Part shown: piece by piece, positions 8,630 to 17,569 of the stretch
Layout of the letters: every line of letters starts with the position of its first letter
How positions within the stretch are numbered: the stretch's first letter is position 1
Assembly (NCBI GenBank): GCA_017615275.1
Contig: JAGAAO010000099.1
Coordinates: forward strand, 62,001 to 126,000
Direction: 5' to 3'
Source of the DNA: Butyrivibrio sp.
GTDB lineage: Bacteria; Bacillota; Clostridia; Lachnospirales; Lachnospiraceae
DNA length: 64,000 nt
The notes under the pieces: generated by a model
The model's input: the letters and a program-made list of their open reading frames with translations, nothing else
What the model was told of the DNA's origin: nothing
The model's database searches: none
Made by a program: the position numbers and the translations under genes

Positions 8630-9568
8630 ATGTATTATGCGCCAATAATAATACCTACATTATGCAGGTATGAGCATTTCAAAAAATGTATAGAATCGCT
8701 TGATTCCAATCCATGGGCGAAACACACGGACGTGTATGTTGGCCTTGACTATCCTTCAAAGGATAGTTATAAAGAAGGGTATGCTAAAATTTGCGAGTAC
8801 CTTGATACAGCAGACCTTTCTTTTGCTAATGTGCATGTTATAAAAAGGGAAGAAAATTATGGTGCAGTCAGAAATGTTGAAGACTTATTTGATATTGTAA
8901 GTCGAGAGTATGATAGATATATCCTTACTGAGGATGACAATATCTTTTCGGTTAATTTTCTTGAATATATGGATACTATGTTGGAATATATCAAGGATAA
9001 AAAAGAGTACTTTGGAGTTTGCGGATATTCCTATCCTGTGTATTGGGTTACGGACGCGTTACATACCAACATTGAACTTCAGACAGCTTTTCCGGCATGG
9101 GGATATGCGACATTCTTTTCAAACAGGAACAGAATGATCGAAGAGTATACACACGATTTTCTTGTAAAAAGTATCAGATGTGAGGATAAAGTAAAGAAAA
9201 TACGTTCTTTGGGCAATATTCCGTTTAATTGGTATATTAACAGAGTGTGGGATACAGAAGTGTTGCATCACGATATAGATATGCAGATATATCAGGTGAT
9301 TACAGATAAAGCAAGTATCCTCCCTTGTAAATCTCTTGTGAGAAATATGGGGTGGGATGGAACAGGGCTGAATTGTCAGACTACGGCGTTTGACTTCAGT
9401 ACTCAGAATATTGACAATGAGCCTATTTCTTTTGATATAATGCCACCTTCGGATACTAATGAGAAAAACACCTGGGAGTTTATCTGCTCGCTTAATAGTA
9501 TTAGCTATGTTACAGTACTGAAGACATGGATCAAATTTGTTTTATTAAGACTGGGACTTAAAAGATAA
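8630..9568 (+). CDS. GT2-like glycosyltransferase
   Basis: The protein starts at ATG 8630 (312 residues) after GAGG at 8614-8617. An in-frame ATG at 8606 would overlap the previous gene and add eight residues. The start of the mature-looking sequence, YYAPIIIPTLCRYEHFKKCI, favours 8630. A nucleotide-diphosphosugar transferase fold is suggested by VYVGLDYPS, EENYGAVRN and ILTEDDNIF, where the EDD stretch resembles the metal site, and by FPAWGYATFF. There is no membrane segment. It belongs to a family often seen in Lachnospiraceae polysaccharide loci. Donor and acceptor are unknown. Confidence 0.8.
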   Translation: MYYAPIIIPTLCRYEHFKKCIESLDSNPWAKHTDVYVGLDYPSKDSYKEGYAKICEYLDTADLSFANVHVIKREENYGAVRNVEDLFDIVSREYDRYILTEDDNIFSVNFLEYMDTMLEYIKDKKEYFGVCGYSYPVYWVTDALHTNIELQTAFPAWGYATFFSNRNRMIEEYTHDFLVKSIRCEDKVKKIRSLGNIPFNWYINRVWDTEVLHHDIDMQIYQVITDKASILPCKSLVRNMGWDGTGLNCQTTAFDFSTQNIDNEPISFDIMPPSDTNEKNTWEFICSLNSISYVTVLKTWIKFVLLRLGLKR

Positions 9569-9580
9569 TAATTTGACGTT

Positions 9581-11020
9581 ATGAGCAAGACAAGAAATAA
9601 AGTTATTAAGAATTTTATATGGAGATTTATTGAGAGAGTCGGGGCTCAAGGAGTGTCGCTTGTTGTGTCTTGGATTCTTGCAAGGATACTCGGGCGTGAG
9701 GTGTACGGAACGCTGGCGCTTGTGCTGGTATTTACCAATATCATGCAGGTTCTTGTTGATAGCGGGCTTGGAAATGCTCTTATTCAAAAAAAAGATGCAG
9801 ATCATCTGGATTTCTCATCTGTGTTTTTCTTTAATTTAGGCACTTGCGTGATCCTGTATATTATCATGTTTATTTCTGCGCCTTATATAGCGGCATTTTA
9901 TAAGACAAGTGAACTCACACAGCTGATAAGAGTCGGAAGTCTTATAATAGTAATTTCAGGTATTAAGAATGTACAGCAGGCGTATGTTTCCAGAAATCTT
10001 ATATTTAAAAAATTCTTTTTTGCAACTTTGGGAGGTACTCTGGGAGCGGCTGTGATTGGAATTTGGATGGCGCTTCATGGTTTCGGAGTTTGGTCATATG
10101 TGGCACAGATGCTATTCAATGCTTCGATTGATACTTTCATTCTTTGGATAACAGTTAAGTGGAGACCCAAATGGGAATTTTCATTTGAGAGAATCAAGGG
10201 ACTTTTTGCTTACGGTTGGAAACTTCTGGTATCAGCTCTGCTCAATACGGGATTTGAGAATATCAGGAGTCTTGTTATCGGAAGGGTGGATTCCAAAGAG
10301 GGACTTGCGTCTTTTAATAAGGGGCAGCAGCTTCCTCAGTTTGTTATAAATAATATAAATACATCGATAAGTAGTGTTTTGCTTCCTGTAATGTCTGAGG
10401 AACAAGATGACGTATCACGTATCAAGTCTATGACCAGGCGTGCTATCAAAACAAGTACGTACTTTATTGCGCCTGCTATGTTGGGGCTGGCGGCTTGCGG
10501 AAAAGCATTTATTTTACTTACTATTGGGGAGGAATGGCTTCCAACATTGCCATTTCTTGTGATTTTTTGTATAGCTTATATTTTCTACCCTATTGCAACA
10601 GCCAATTTAAATGCTATGATGGCAATGGGAAGGAGTGATCTCTTTCTTAAGCTTGAGATAATCAAGAAGTCAGCGAACATTATTATTTTGCTTTTGACTT
10701 ACAAACATGGAATCATGGCTATAGCCTACGGTTTCCTTGTTACAGAGTTTATAGGACAGGTTGTTAATATTTGGCCCAACAAGAGGCTTATCGGATATTC
10801 CTATGTGGAGCAGCTTATGGATATACTTCCTGCGGTAGCACTTGCCACTGTAATGGGGATTTGTGTATACAGTATGAATTTTCTTGGGTTAAATATGATA
10901 CTGACTTTTGTTTTGCAGATATTTGTCGGAGTAGCAATATATGTACTTGGTTCTATGATGTTTAAATTTGATACGTTTTCATATGCGCTTGGAATTATAA
11001 GAGATTGGAAGAAAAAATAA
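9581..11020 (+). CDS. Wzx-type polysaccharide flippase (MOP family), first copy
   Basis: This 479-residue protein has about twelve to fourteen membrane segments in the pattern of polysaccharide transporters of the MOP superfamily. The N-terminus RFIERVGAQGVSLVVSWILA is followed by LGREVYGTLALVLVF and SGLGNALIQKKDAD, typical of the RfbX/WzxC branch. It would flip undecaprenyl-pyrophosphate-linked repeat units to the outer face. It lies between glycosyltransferases and a sugar aminotransferase, as expected in a Wzx/Wzy locus. A second flippase gene is found at 40.2 kb. Confidence 0.92.
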   Translation: MSKTRNKVIKNFIWRFIERVGAQGVSLVVSWILARILGREVYGTLALVLVFTNIMQVLVDSGLGNALIQKKDADHLDFSSVFFFNLGTCVILYIIMFISAPYIAAFYKTSELTQLIRVGSLIIVISGIKNVQQAYVSRNLIFKKFFFATLGGTLGAAVIGIWMALHGFGVWSYVAQMLFNASIDTFILWITVKWRPKWEFSFERIKGLFAYGWKLLVSALLNTGFENIRSLVIGRVDSKEGLASFNKGQQLPQFVINNINTSISSVLLPVMSEEQDDVSRIKSMTRRAIKTSTYFIAPAMLGLAACGKAFILLTIGEEWLPTLPFLVIFCIAYIFYPIATANLNAMMAMGRSDLFLKLEIIKKSANIIILLLTYKHGIMAIAYGFLVTEFIGQVVNIWPNKRLIGYSYVEQLMDILPAVALATVMGICVYSMNFLGLNMILTFVLQIFVGVAIYVLGSMMFKFDTFSYALGIIRDWKKK

Positions 11021-11021
11021 T

Positions 11022-12131
11022 ATGGATAAAAAGATACTTGTAACGAGGTCGTCGATACCTCCATTTAAAGAGTATATTGATGAAATTAGCGATATATGGG
11101 AGTCGCATTGGATGACCAATATGGGTGAGAAGCATCAAAAGCTTCAGGCTGAACTTAAAGGTTACCTTGGTGCTGACAATATAGACCTTCTTGTAAACGG
11201 CCATATGGCACTTGAACTGTCGCTTCAGGCACTTGGACTTTCGGAAGGTGAGGTGATCACAACACCTTTTACTTTTGCGTCGACGACTCATGCTATAGTC
11301 AGAAATGGCCTTGAGCCGGTATTTTGCGATATTGATCCCGTTACATTTACAATCGACGCAGATAAGATAGAGGACCTTATTACAGACAAAACGGTTGCAA
11401 TACTGCCTGTTCATGTATATGGTCATATATGTGATATAGAGAAAATTGAGGATATAGCAAAGAGACATAACCTTAAGGTTGTTTATGATGCGGCGCATGC
11501 ATTTGGCGAAACCTATAAGGGCGTCGGAGTGGGCAACTTTGGAGATGTCAGCTGTTTCTCTTTCCATGCCACCAAAGTTTACAATACTATAGAAGGCGGG
11601 GCGGTATGCTACAGAGATAAGAAATTCGGGACTCTTATATATCAGCTCAAGAACTTTGGTATCAAGAATGAGGAAGTTGTTGACGGAATAGGTGCCAATG
11701 CCAAGATGAACGAGTTCTGCGCGGCAATGGGGCTTTGCAATCTGCGCCACCTTGATGAAGAGATAGCCAAGAGGAAAAAAGTTGTTGAGAGATACAGGCA
11801 GCACCTTGAGAATATCAAGGGACTTCAGCTTGCAGTGGCTCAGAAGGGTGTTACAACCAATTATGCTTATTTCCCTGCCGTATTTGACGAGAGTGTGTTT
11901 GGAGAAGGCAGAGATGATGTATTTAAGCGTCTTGCGGATAACGGTATCGGAGCCAGAAAGTACTTCTATCCTCTTACCAACAGCTTCGACTGCTTTGAGG
12001 GAAGGTTTGATGCTAGTAAGACTCCGGTTGCCATGCAGATCAGCAAGCGTGTGCTTACACTTCCTCTTTATGCGGATCTTGCCCTCGAGGATGTGGACAA
12101 TATCTGCCGTATAATTTTGGAAGGTCATTGA
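11022..12131 (+). CDS. DegT/DnrJ/EryC1/StrS sugar aminotransferase, VioA-like
   Basis: This 369-residue PLP enzyme belongs to the DegT/DnrJ family, which transfers an amino group to keto-sugars bound to nucleotides. The Schiff-base lysine is K185 in SFHATKVYNT, followed by EGGAVCYRD. The PLP-binding DAAHAFGETY and VHVYGHICD blocks are also present. The N-terminus, IPPFKEYIDEISDIWESHW then MTNMGEKHQKLQ, resembles VioA-type enzymes that form dTDP-4-amino-4,6-dideoxyglucose (Qui4N), so that product is proposed with caution. It starts two bases after the flippase stop. It is followed by an ATP-grasp fusion that could acylate the new amino group. The nucleotide-sugar 4,6-dehydratase for a dTDP substrate is not in the window. 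Confidence 0.88.
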   Translation: MDKKILVTRSSIPPFKEYIDEISDIWESHWMTNMGEKHQKLQAELKGYLGADNIDLLVNGHMALELSLQALGLSEGEVITTPFTFASTTHAIVRNGLEPVFCDIDPVTFTIDADKIEDLITDKTVAILPVHVYGHICDIEKIEDIAKRHNLKVVYDAAHAFGETYKGVGVGNFGDVSCFSFHATKVYNTIEGGAVCYRDKKFGTLIYQLKNFGIKNEEVVDGIGANAKMNEFCAAMGLCNLRHLDEEIAKRKKVVERYRQHLENIKGLQLAVAQKGVTTNYAYFPAVFDESVFGEGRDDVFKRLADNGIGARKYFYPLTNSFDCFEGRFDASKTPVAMQISKRVLTLPLYADLALEDVDNICRIILEGH

Positions 12132-12154
12132 TGACCGGATAATCGGAGTTATAT

Positions 12155-13441
12155 ATGAAGAAAAATGTATTGATATTTCCTGCAGGGACTGAGATCGCAA
12201 GTGAGATCTTCAATGCCCTTAAATATGCCAAGGATATAAGCCTTTATGGCGGTGCCAGTACTGACGATCATGCGGAATTTATCTTTTCGAGACTTATAAA
12301 GGGGTTTCCGTATATCAACGAGGAAAGAGCCTTTGTAGATTACCTCAACACCGTAATAGCGGCTAACAAGATTGACTGCGTGTATCCTGCTCATGACAGC
12401 GTATCCGTTGTTCTTAGCAAGTATAGAGAAGAGATCGGAGCTCAGGTTATTATAGCAGATTACAGGACTACATCTGTGTGCCGTTCCAAAAAAGCTACTT
12501 ATGAACTGTTCGCAGACAGAGGTTTTGTCCCTAAGACCTATGAGGATGTTGAAACTGTAGATTCCTATCCTGTATTTATCAAACCCTGTGTGGGACAGGG
12601 CTCAGTAGGTGCCAAGGTTATTAGAGATAAGCAGGAACTTCTTGTAAATTATGATGAGAACAGTGTGATATGCGAGTACCTGCAAGGGGCCGAATATACG
12701 GTAGATTGTTTTACGGACGGTAAGGGTGATCTGCTTGTTACCAAGCTAAGGACAAGAGACAGGACCAAGGCCGGAATCAGTACAAGGTCGAGAGAGCTTT
12801 CCGTTCCGGATGAGGTAAAAGAGATTGCAAATATAATTAACCATGAGCTTACCTTTAAGGGCGCATGGTTCTTTCAGTTAAAGAAGAATGCAGAAGGAAG
12901 GTATAAGCTTCTTGAGATATCGCCGAGAATCCCGGGGACAATGGGAGTATCAAGAAATATGGGGATTAATTTCCCATTACTTACGCTCTATGTGTTTTGG
13001 GGCATGGATATCTCTGTGCTTGATAATAACTATGGCATTCTCGTGGATAGGGCATTTTATAACGCATACAGAATTGACTATGATTATGAATATATATATA
13101 TAGATTTTGATGACACTTTGACTATTAATGGGAAAGTTAATCCCGAAGCGATGCGGTTTCTGTATCAGGCACGCAATGGCGGAAAGAAGATAATGCTTCT
13201 TTCAAGACATGACGGAGATCTTGATGTGGATATGAAGAAAGCTGCTATTCCCAAGGAGCTTTTTGATAAGATAACAGTCATTGACAGAGGGGATAAAAAG
13301 CACAGATATATAGAAAAAAAGAACGCTATATTTATTGACGACTCTTTCAGCGAGAGACGGGATGTCCATGAAAATTGCGGAATACCCGTATTTGATGTGG
13401 ATATGATCGAGGCACTTATCGAGTGGAAGGATATAGTGTAA
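12155..13441 (+). CDS. ATP-grasp ligase fused to a HAD-like domain
   Basis: This 428-residue protein has two parts. Residues 1 to about 300 form an ATP-grasp ligase: an N-terminal Rossmann-like region, then PVFIKPCVGQGSVGAK (nucleotide loop), VICEYLQGAEYTVDCFTD, and the metal-binding KLLEISPRIPGTMG. Residues from about 313 show HAD phosphatase motifs: YIDFDDTLT (motif I), LLSRH (motif II position) and FIDDSFSERR (motif IV). ATP-grasp enzymes join a carboxylate to an amine through an acyl phosphate. Next to a VioA-like aminotransferase, the amine could be a sugar 4-amino group. The HAD part could remove a phosphate from a substrate or intermediate. Both roles are inference. GGAGTT precedes the ATG. 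Confidence 0.85.
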   Translation: MKKNVLIFPAGTEIASEIFNALKYAKDISLYGGASTDDHAEFIFSRLIKGFPYINEERAFVDYLNTVIAANKIDCVYPAHDSVSVVLSKYREEIGAQVIIADYRTTSVCRSKKATYELFADRGFVPKTYEDVETVDSYPVFIKPCVGQGSVGAKVIRDKQELLVNYDENSVICEYLQGAEYTVDCFTDGKGDLLVTKLRTRDRTKAGISTRSRELSVPDEVKEIANIINHELTFKGAWFFQLKKNAEGRYKLLEISPRIPGTMGVSRNMGINFPLLTLYVFWGMDISVLDNNYGILVDRAFYNAYRIDYDYEYIYIDFDDTLTINGKVNPEAMRFLYQARNGGKKIMLLSRHDGDLDVDMKKAAIPKELFDKITVIDRGDKKHRYIEKKNAIFIDDSFSERRDVHENCGIPVFDVDMIEALIEWKDIV

Positions 13442-13481
13442 TAAAACGTGTATATATAGCGGACACGTAGGAGGGGCTAAA

Positions 13482-16004
13482 ATGGGGAACGAACGTACAA
13501 AAAGAATTAATATTGCGGCATTGGTAATAGTAATGCTAATGATTTTTGTGACCCTGCTTATAAAGAAACAGACTGTTACATACGATCTTGTCGGTAATAT
13601 TGATTCATCTATATCTTTGGGAGCGGGTGAAAATGTTTTACAGACGTATTCTCCAAATAGACGTGCGATTACCAAATTTGTTTTTAAGCTTCAAGAGGAG
13701 ACTGAATTAAACGGTACGTATACATTGGTTGTAACAGAAAAGGATACTTTAAAAGAAGAGTACAAGTATTGCATTACTAATGTATACGATGGAGAGTGTG
13801 TAGATGCACTCGAGTTTGTGCTACCCGAAAAGTATGATCCTAGACCCAGTGTAAGACTTAATCTCTTCCTGAAAAGCGATGTGGGAAATAGCGAAGGGGT
13901 GGATCTTGCGTCAAGCTCAGCTTTTAGAAGTGCAACTTATTATGATGAACAAACAGAAAAGACGGTGCTTAGTGATTCGACGCTTGCTTTGAGCGTTGTG
14001 TCTGAGAAGAGTTATAAGTGGTTTTTGCTTATGAATATTCTTCTTTTGACGTTTGGTGTAACGTTTCTTTTGATGCACTTCTTTAATAATAATTTTGAAG
14101 ACAATATAGCGCTGTCTGTTTTTTTATCTGTTTTTTTTACCTATTTACTTGGGATTATAGGTTTATTAAAGTTTGCACCCGCGTTTTTGTTTGTTATTTC
14201 ACTTATTGGTATAGTTTTGTTTTTTGCAGACTGCAATAAAAAGGGCTTGTTATTTTACAAGTGCATGCATGGCGGAATGATTATGTGGATAGTGGTTGTT
14301 GTTGTGATACTAATATCTATTCAGCATAATATAATTGGTGATGCAGATACAGTCTTTTATATTAATAAATGCAGATATATGTTTTGGACTAACGAATTGG
14401 CGTATAGTCATGGCTATGGTTTCTTTGTTCCGGTATTGGCATACTTGTTTGAGACAATAAATGGGGTGTTTACGGAAGATTTATTTCTTATATCAATTAA
14501 AATATATGAATTTTCCCTTTTATTCACATTTATAAACTTAGTTAAGACAAAAGATTCCTCAAAAAATAGTATACTTCAATTTGTTATTCTGGATCTTTGC
14601 ACAGTTTTAGCTATTGCGATTCTTCCGAACGCATATTTTACTGCGATGATGGATATTCCTTTTGCTATTACGCTTGTTTATGTTATTGAGCAGATTTATA
14701 TGCGTGAATTGACAAAAGAATCATTTCTTAAAATAATATGTTCTTCGCTTGCGCTTACTATGATTAAACGTTCAGGATTACCTGTAGTTATAATCATTGC
14801 GATAATCCTGGTTGTGCATTCATTTAGATTTAATAAAACAGTTAAAAGGTATGATAGAAGATATATATTATCAGCTTTAATGATTCTTATTATTTGTATA
14901 ATTGTGGGAAAAGTTATAGATATACGAGGCGATCATACAGCAGATGAAGTAACTGAGTATTCGCGTGATTATATCTATGAGCCCCCGGCTATTGTTGAGA
15001 GTGAGCAAGAAAATGAAAGCATAACTGATACTCAGCAAATTCAAACGGTTTCGAATCAGACTATAAATGAAAATCAAGGTGGTCTGTCATGGATTGAAAA
15101 AATCAAGCAGGCACTAGATATTAGAATTATTGGAATGCTTTGCTATACTTTTTTTGCTATAGAAGTATTTATTGGTTTGTCTTATGCAGAGACATTGGGA
15201 ATTATTTTTCTTATAGGAGCAGTGACATGGCTTGTAAGAAAAGATGAGTATTCACTTGAATTTTTCAAAGACGTAACAGAGCTTACTTTTGCAGCATTTC
15301 TTTATTTTGGAGCAATAGCATATAAGTATCTTTTTGTAATTGAGGAATATAACAAGTATAATCTTAATGCATATGACAGATACGCAATTCATTTTATAGG
15401 TGCTGTAACGATATATGAGTTGATATATCTGATAAAAGTTGTAAATAAAAAAACAGATGAACATTATAGTGATTTTAGAATGATTCTTTTCGCTGTTGTT
15501 GTGTTTGTGATGGCTTGTTTAAAGACTGATTTTGTTGAAATTACAAATAATATGGATTCGGATGTTGTAGAGATTGAAAAAAAGACAGATGGACTTGAAC
15601 GTGTTCTTGCTACATATTATGGGATGGGGCATCATATAACAGTATATACTTCGGATTCGACATTTGATCAATTAGCTTATTATGTTAAGAGAATAAATTT
15701 GGAGAATTGGGGAACAATGGCTTCATTCAATATAAGTAATATTTCATCTGAGGAAGTAAGTGATGATTATGAGAGATACCTATATTCAGATGCCGAATAT
15801 CTTTATTTGATCAATTACGATACAGATTTTCTAAAATATTGTCCGGATTTGTTTGAAAATAAGGAGCAGGATATTAAGAGACATGCGTTGTATCATGTGG
15901 AAAAGAACCAGGATGGTACAGTTATGCTTGTATATTTGGGCCAGATACCTTTAGAAGATAATATACTAAGAACACCGGATGGAAAGGAAAGGCTGGGAGG
16001 ATAA
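13482..16004 (+). CDS. Large membrane glycosyltransferase-like protein (GT-C type)
   Basis: TAGGAGGGG precedes ATG 13482. The 840-residue protein has one N-terminal membrane anchor (about 8-28), an extracellular beta-rich domain of about 150 residues, about ten more membrane segments (from about 185), and a soluble C-terminus. NIIGDADTVFYINKCR (from about residue 285) lies in the first loop after the membrane core begins. It looks like the acidic catalytic loop of GT-C enzymes, which use lipid-linked sugars at the outer face. No close named family is recognised. It ends module A and is followed by a terminator. Confidence 0.75.
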   Translation: MGNERTKRINIAALVIVMLMIFVTLLIKKQTVTYDLVGNIDSSISLGAGENVLQTYSPNRRAITKFVFKLQEETELNGTYTLVVTEKDTLKEEYKYCITNVYDGECVDALEFVLPEKYDPRPSVRLNLFLKSDVGNSEGVDLASSSAFRSATYYDEQTEKTVLSDSTLALSVVSEKSYKWFLLMNILLLTFGVTFLLMHFFNNNFEDNIALSVFLSVFFTYLLGIIGLLKFAPAFLFVISLIGIVLFFADCNKKGLLFYKCMHGGMIMWIVVVVVILISIQHNIIGDADTVFYINKCRYMFWTNELAYSHGYGFFVPVLAYLFETINGVFTEDLFLISIKIYEFSLLFTFINLVKTKDSSKNSILQFVILDLCTVLAIAILPNAYFTAMMDIPFAITLVYVIEQIYMRELTKESFLKIICSSLALTMIKRSGLPVVIIIAIILVVHSFRFNKTVKRYDRRYILSALMILIICIIVGKVIDIRGDHTADEVTEYSRDYIYEPPAIVESEQENESITDTQQIQTVSNQTINENQGGLSWIEKIKQALDIRIIGMLCYTFFAIEVFIGLSYAETLGIIFLIGAVTWLVRKDEYSLEFFKDVTELTFAAFLYFGAIAYKYLFVIEEYNKYNLNAYDRYAIHFIGAVTIYELIYLIKVVNKKTDEHYSDFRMILFAVVVFVMACLKTDFVEITNNMDSDVVEIEKKTDGLERVLATYYGMGHHITVYTSDSTFDQLAYYVKRINLENWGTMASFNISNISSEEVSDDYERYLYSDAEYLYLINYDTDFLKYCPDLFENKEQDIKRHALYHVEKNQDGTVMLVYLGQIPLEDNILRTPDGKERLGG

Positions 16005-16095
16005 AGATTCAAAAAATCTAGCAAAATGAGAGATAATGTGAGAAAGTATTAGAGGCGTTTTTTCGTGAAGGGGGGGTATACATTTTTGAGGGGGC

Positions 16096-16118
16096 AAACT
16101 ATTTATAGTAAATAGTTT
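16096..16118. repeat. AT-rich hairpin after module A
   Basis: Ten-base arms AAACTATTTA (16096-16105) and TAAATAGTTT (16109-16118) flank a TAG loop and run into further T residues. It may be a weak terminator arranged in tandem with the hairpin at 16139. The surrounding gap (16005-16423) shows no convincing open reading frame. Confidence 0.45.
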
Positions 16119-16138
16119 TTAGAGAATTGAGGTCTATG

Positions 16139-16164
16139 TTTTGCTTTTCTATAGCAAAATTTTT
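16139..16164 (+). terminator. Rho-independent terminator between modules A and B
   Basis: TTTTGCT (16139-16145) and AGCAAAA (16153-16159) form a stem around a 7-nt loop, followed directly by five T residues (16160-16164). It lies in the 419-nt gap after the GT-C-like gene and marks a transcription boundary before rffA. I found no -35/-10 pair with good spacing between here and rffA. Confidence 0.6.
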
Positions 16165-16371
16165 CGAATAAGCTTTTAGGCAACATTGGTTATAGTTACC
16201 AAATGAGGTTTGCTTTCATGACTTCTTCGCATAATGAGTTGCGAATGTCACATCAAAACGAATCAAAGAAATACAGCAGTTTATAATTTCATAGCGTGGT
16301 TTAAAAAATCTATGGCTTACTATTCAAAGCTTTAGCATTATATAAATAAACTAGAAAACTGGAGAAAGGAC

Positions 16372-16404
16372 TAATCCAAATCACTTTTCTACATGGCTGG
16401 ATTA
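16372..16404. repeat. Inverted repeat in the rffA leader
   Basis: TAATCCA (16372-16378) and TGGATTA (16398-16404) form 7-bp arms with a 19-nt spacer. They end four bases before the GAGGGA ribosome binding site (16408-16413) of rffA. The element could be a leader hairpin or an operator. There is no other support. Confidence 0.3.
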
Positions 16405-16423
16405 TACGAGGGATAGTATAAAT

Positions 16424-17551
16424 ATGATTCCATTTAATATGCCACCTGTCGTGGGCGGGGAGGCCGAGAATATTGCGAATGTGTTGAAAACGCATAAAGT
16501 ATGTGGTGATGGTAAATATACAAAATTATGTAGTGAATGGATAGAACAAAAAACCAAAACAGCAAAGGCGCTACTTACAACATCCTGTACGCATGCGACG
16601 GAGATGGCGGCATTACTTTCGGACATTCAGCCCGGAGATGAAGTTATTATGCCGTCTTATACGTTTGTTTCAACAGCAGATGCGTTTGTGTTGCGCGGTG
16701 CTACAGCGGTCTTTGTTGATGTTCGTCCGGATACAATGAATATAGATGAGACATTGATAGAGGATGCTATTACACCAAGGACAAAGGCAATAGTGCCGGT
16801 TCATTATGCCGGCGTATCATGTGAGATGGACACAATCATGGATATTGCAAAGCGTCATCATCTCAAAGTGATTGAGGATGCCGCACAGGGTATTATGAGT
16901 ACCTATAAGGGGAAGGCGCTTGGGACAATCGGAGATTACGGATGCTATAGCTTCCACGAAACCAAGAATTTATCCATGGGTGAAGGCGGAGCTTTGTTAA
17001 TCAAGAATCCGGAAGTCATAGAAAGGGCTGAGATTATCCGTGAGAAAGGAACCAACAGAAGTAAGTTTTTTAGAGGCGAGATAGATAAATATACATGGGT
17101 TGCACCGGGATCATCTTATTTGCCAAGCGAGCTTAATGCTGCATTTCTTTTTGCGCAAATGAATAAAGCACAGGAAATTTATGATGATCGCATGCGGAGT
17201 TGGAATAAGTATTATGAACTTCTTAAACCTTTAAAGGATGAAGGAAAAATAGAACTTCCAATAATTCCGGATGGATGCATTCATAATGCGCATATGTTCT
17301 ATATTAAGGTAAAAGACGTGGATGAAAGAACAAAGATGATTGAATACCTTAAGGAGAACGACATAAATGCAGTTTTTCATTATGTCCCATTACATTCTGC
17401 GCCTGCAGGAAAACAATGTGGAAGATTTCATGGTGAGGATATATTTACGACGAAGGAAAGTGAACGACTGACAAGACTTCCTTTGTACTATGGTATAAAA
17501 GCAGGTGATGTCGAGAATGTTTGCGAGTTGATATATAAATTTTGGAAATAA
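16424..17551 (+). CDS. rffA: dTDP-4-amino-4,6-dideoxygalactose transaminase
   Basis: This 375-residue protein follows enterobacterial RffA/WecE along its whole length. It opens with MIPFNMPPVVGGEAE and shows ALLTTSCTHATEMAALL, PGDEVIMPSYTFVSTADAF, VDVRPDTMNIDE, EDAAQGIMSTYKGKALGTIG, the PLP lysine K181 in SFHETKN, and AHMFYIKVKD. The enzyme transfers an amino group from glutamate to dTDP-4-keto-6-deoxyglucose to give dTDP-Fuc4N. GAGGGA lies about ten bases upstream of ATG 16424. It opens module B, and an ATP-grasp ligase gene follows. The rmlA and rmlB genes that would supply the substrate are not in the window. Confidence 0.93.
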   Translation: MIPFNMPPVVGGEAENIANVLKTHKVCGDGKYTKLCSEWIEQKTKTAKALLTTSCTHATEMAALLSDIQPGDEVIMPSYTFVSTADAFVLRGATAVFVDVRPDTMNIDETLIEDAITPRTKAIVPVHYAGVSCEMDTIMDIAKRHHLKVIEDAAQGIMSTYKGKALGTIGDYGCYSFHETKNLSMGEGGALLIKNPEVIERAEIIREKGTNRSKFFRGEIDKYTWVAPGSSYLPSELNAAFLFAQMNKAQEIYDDRMRSWNKYYELLKPLKDEGKIELPIIPDGCIHNAHMFYIKVKDVDERTKMIEYLKENDINAVFHYVPLHSAPAGKQCGRFHGEDIFTTKESERLTRLPLYYGIKAGDVENVCELIYKFWK

Positions 17552-17569
17552 GTGTGAGGTACAAAGACT

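Noticed and set aside
10995..12200. 401-residue open frame on the minus strand
   Set aside because: It lies antisense to the VioA-like aminotransferase gene, shows no family motif, has no ribosome binding site and would also overlap both neighbours.
13446..13468. Inverted repeat ACGTGT/ACACGT before the 13.5 kb membrane protein
   Set aside because: The six-base arms are short and overlap the region just before a strong ribosome binding site. There is no further support for a regulatory role.
16165..16371. Promoter for rffA
   Set aside because: TATAAT-like boxes are present (for example at 16282), but none has a -35 box at 16-18 nt, so no promoter is called.
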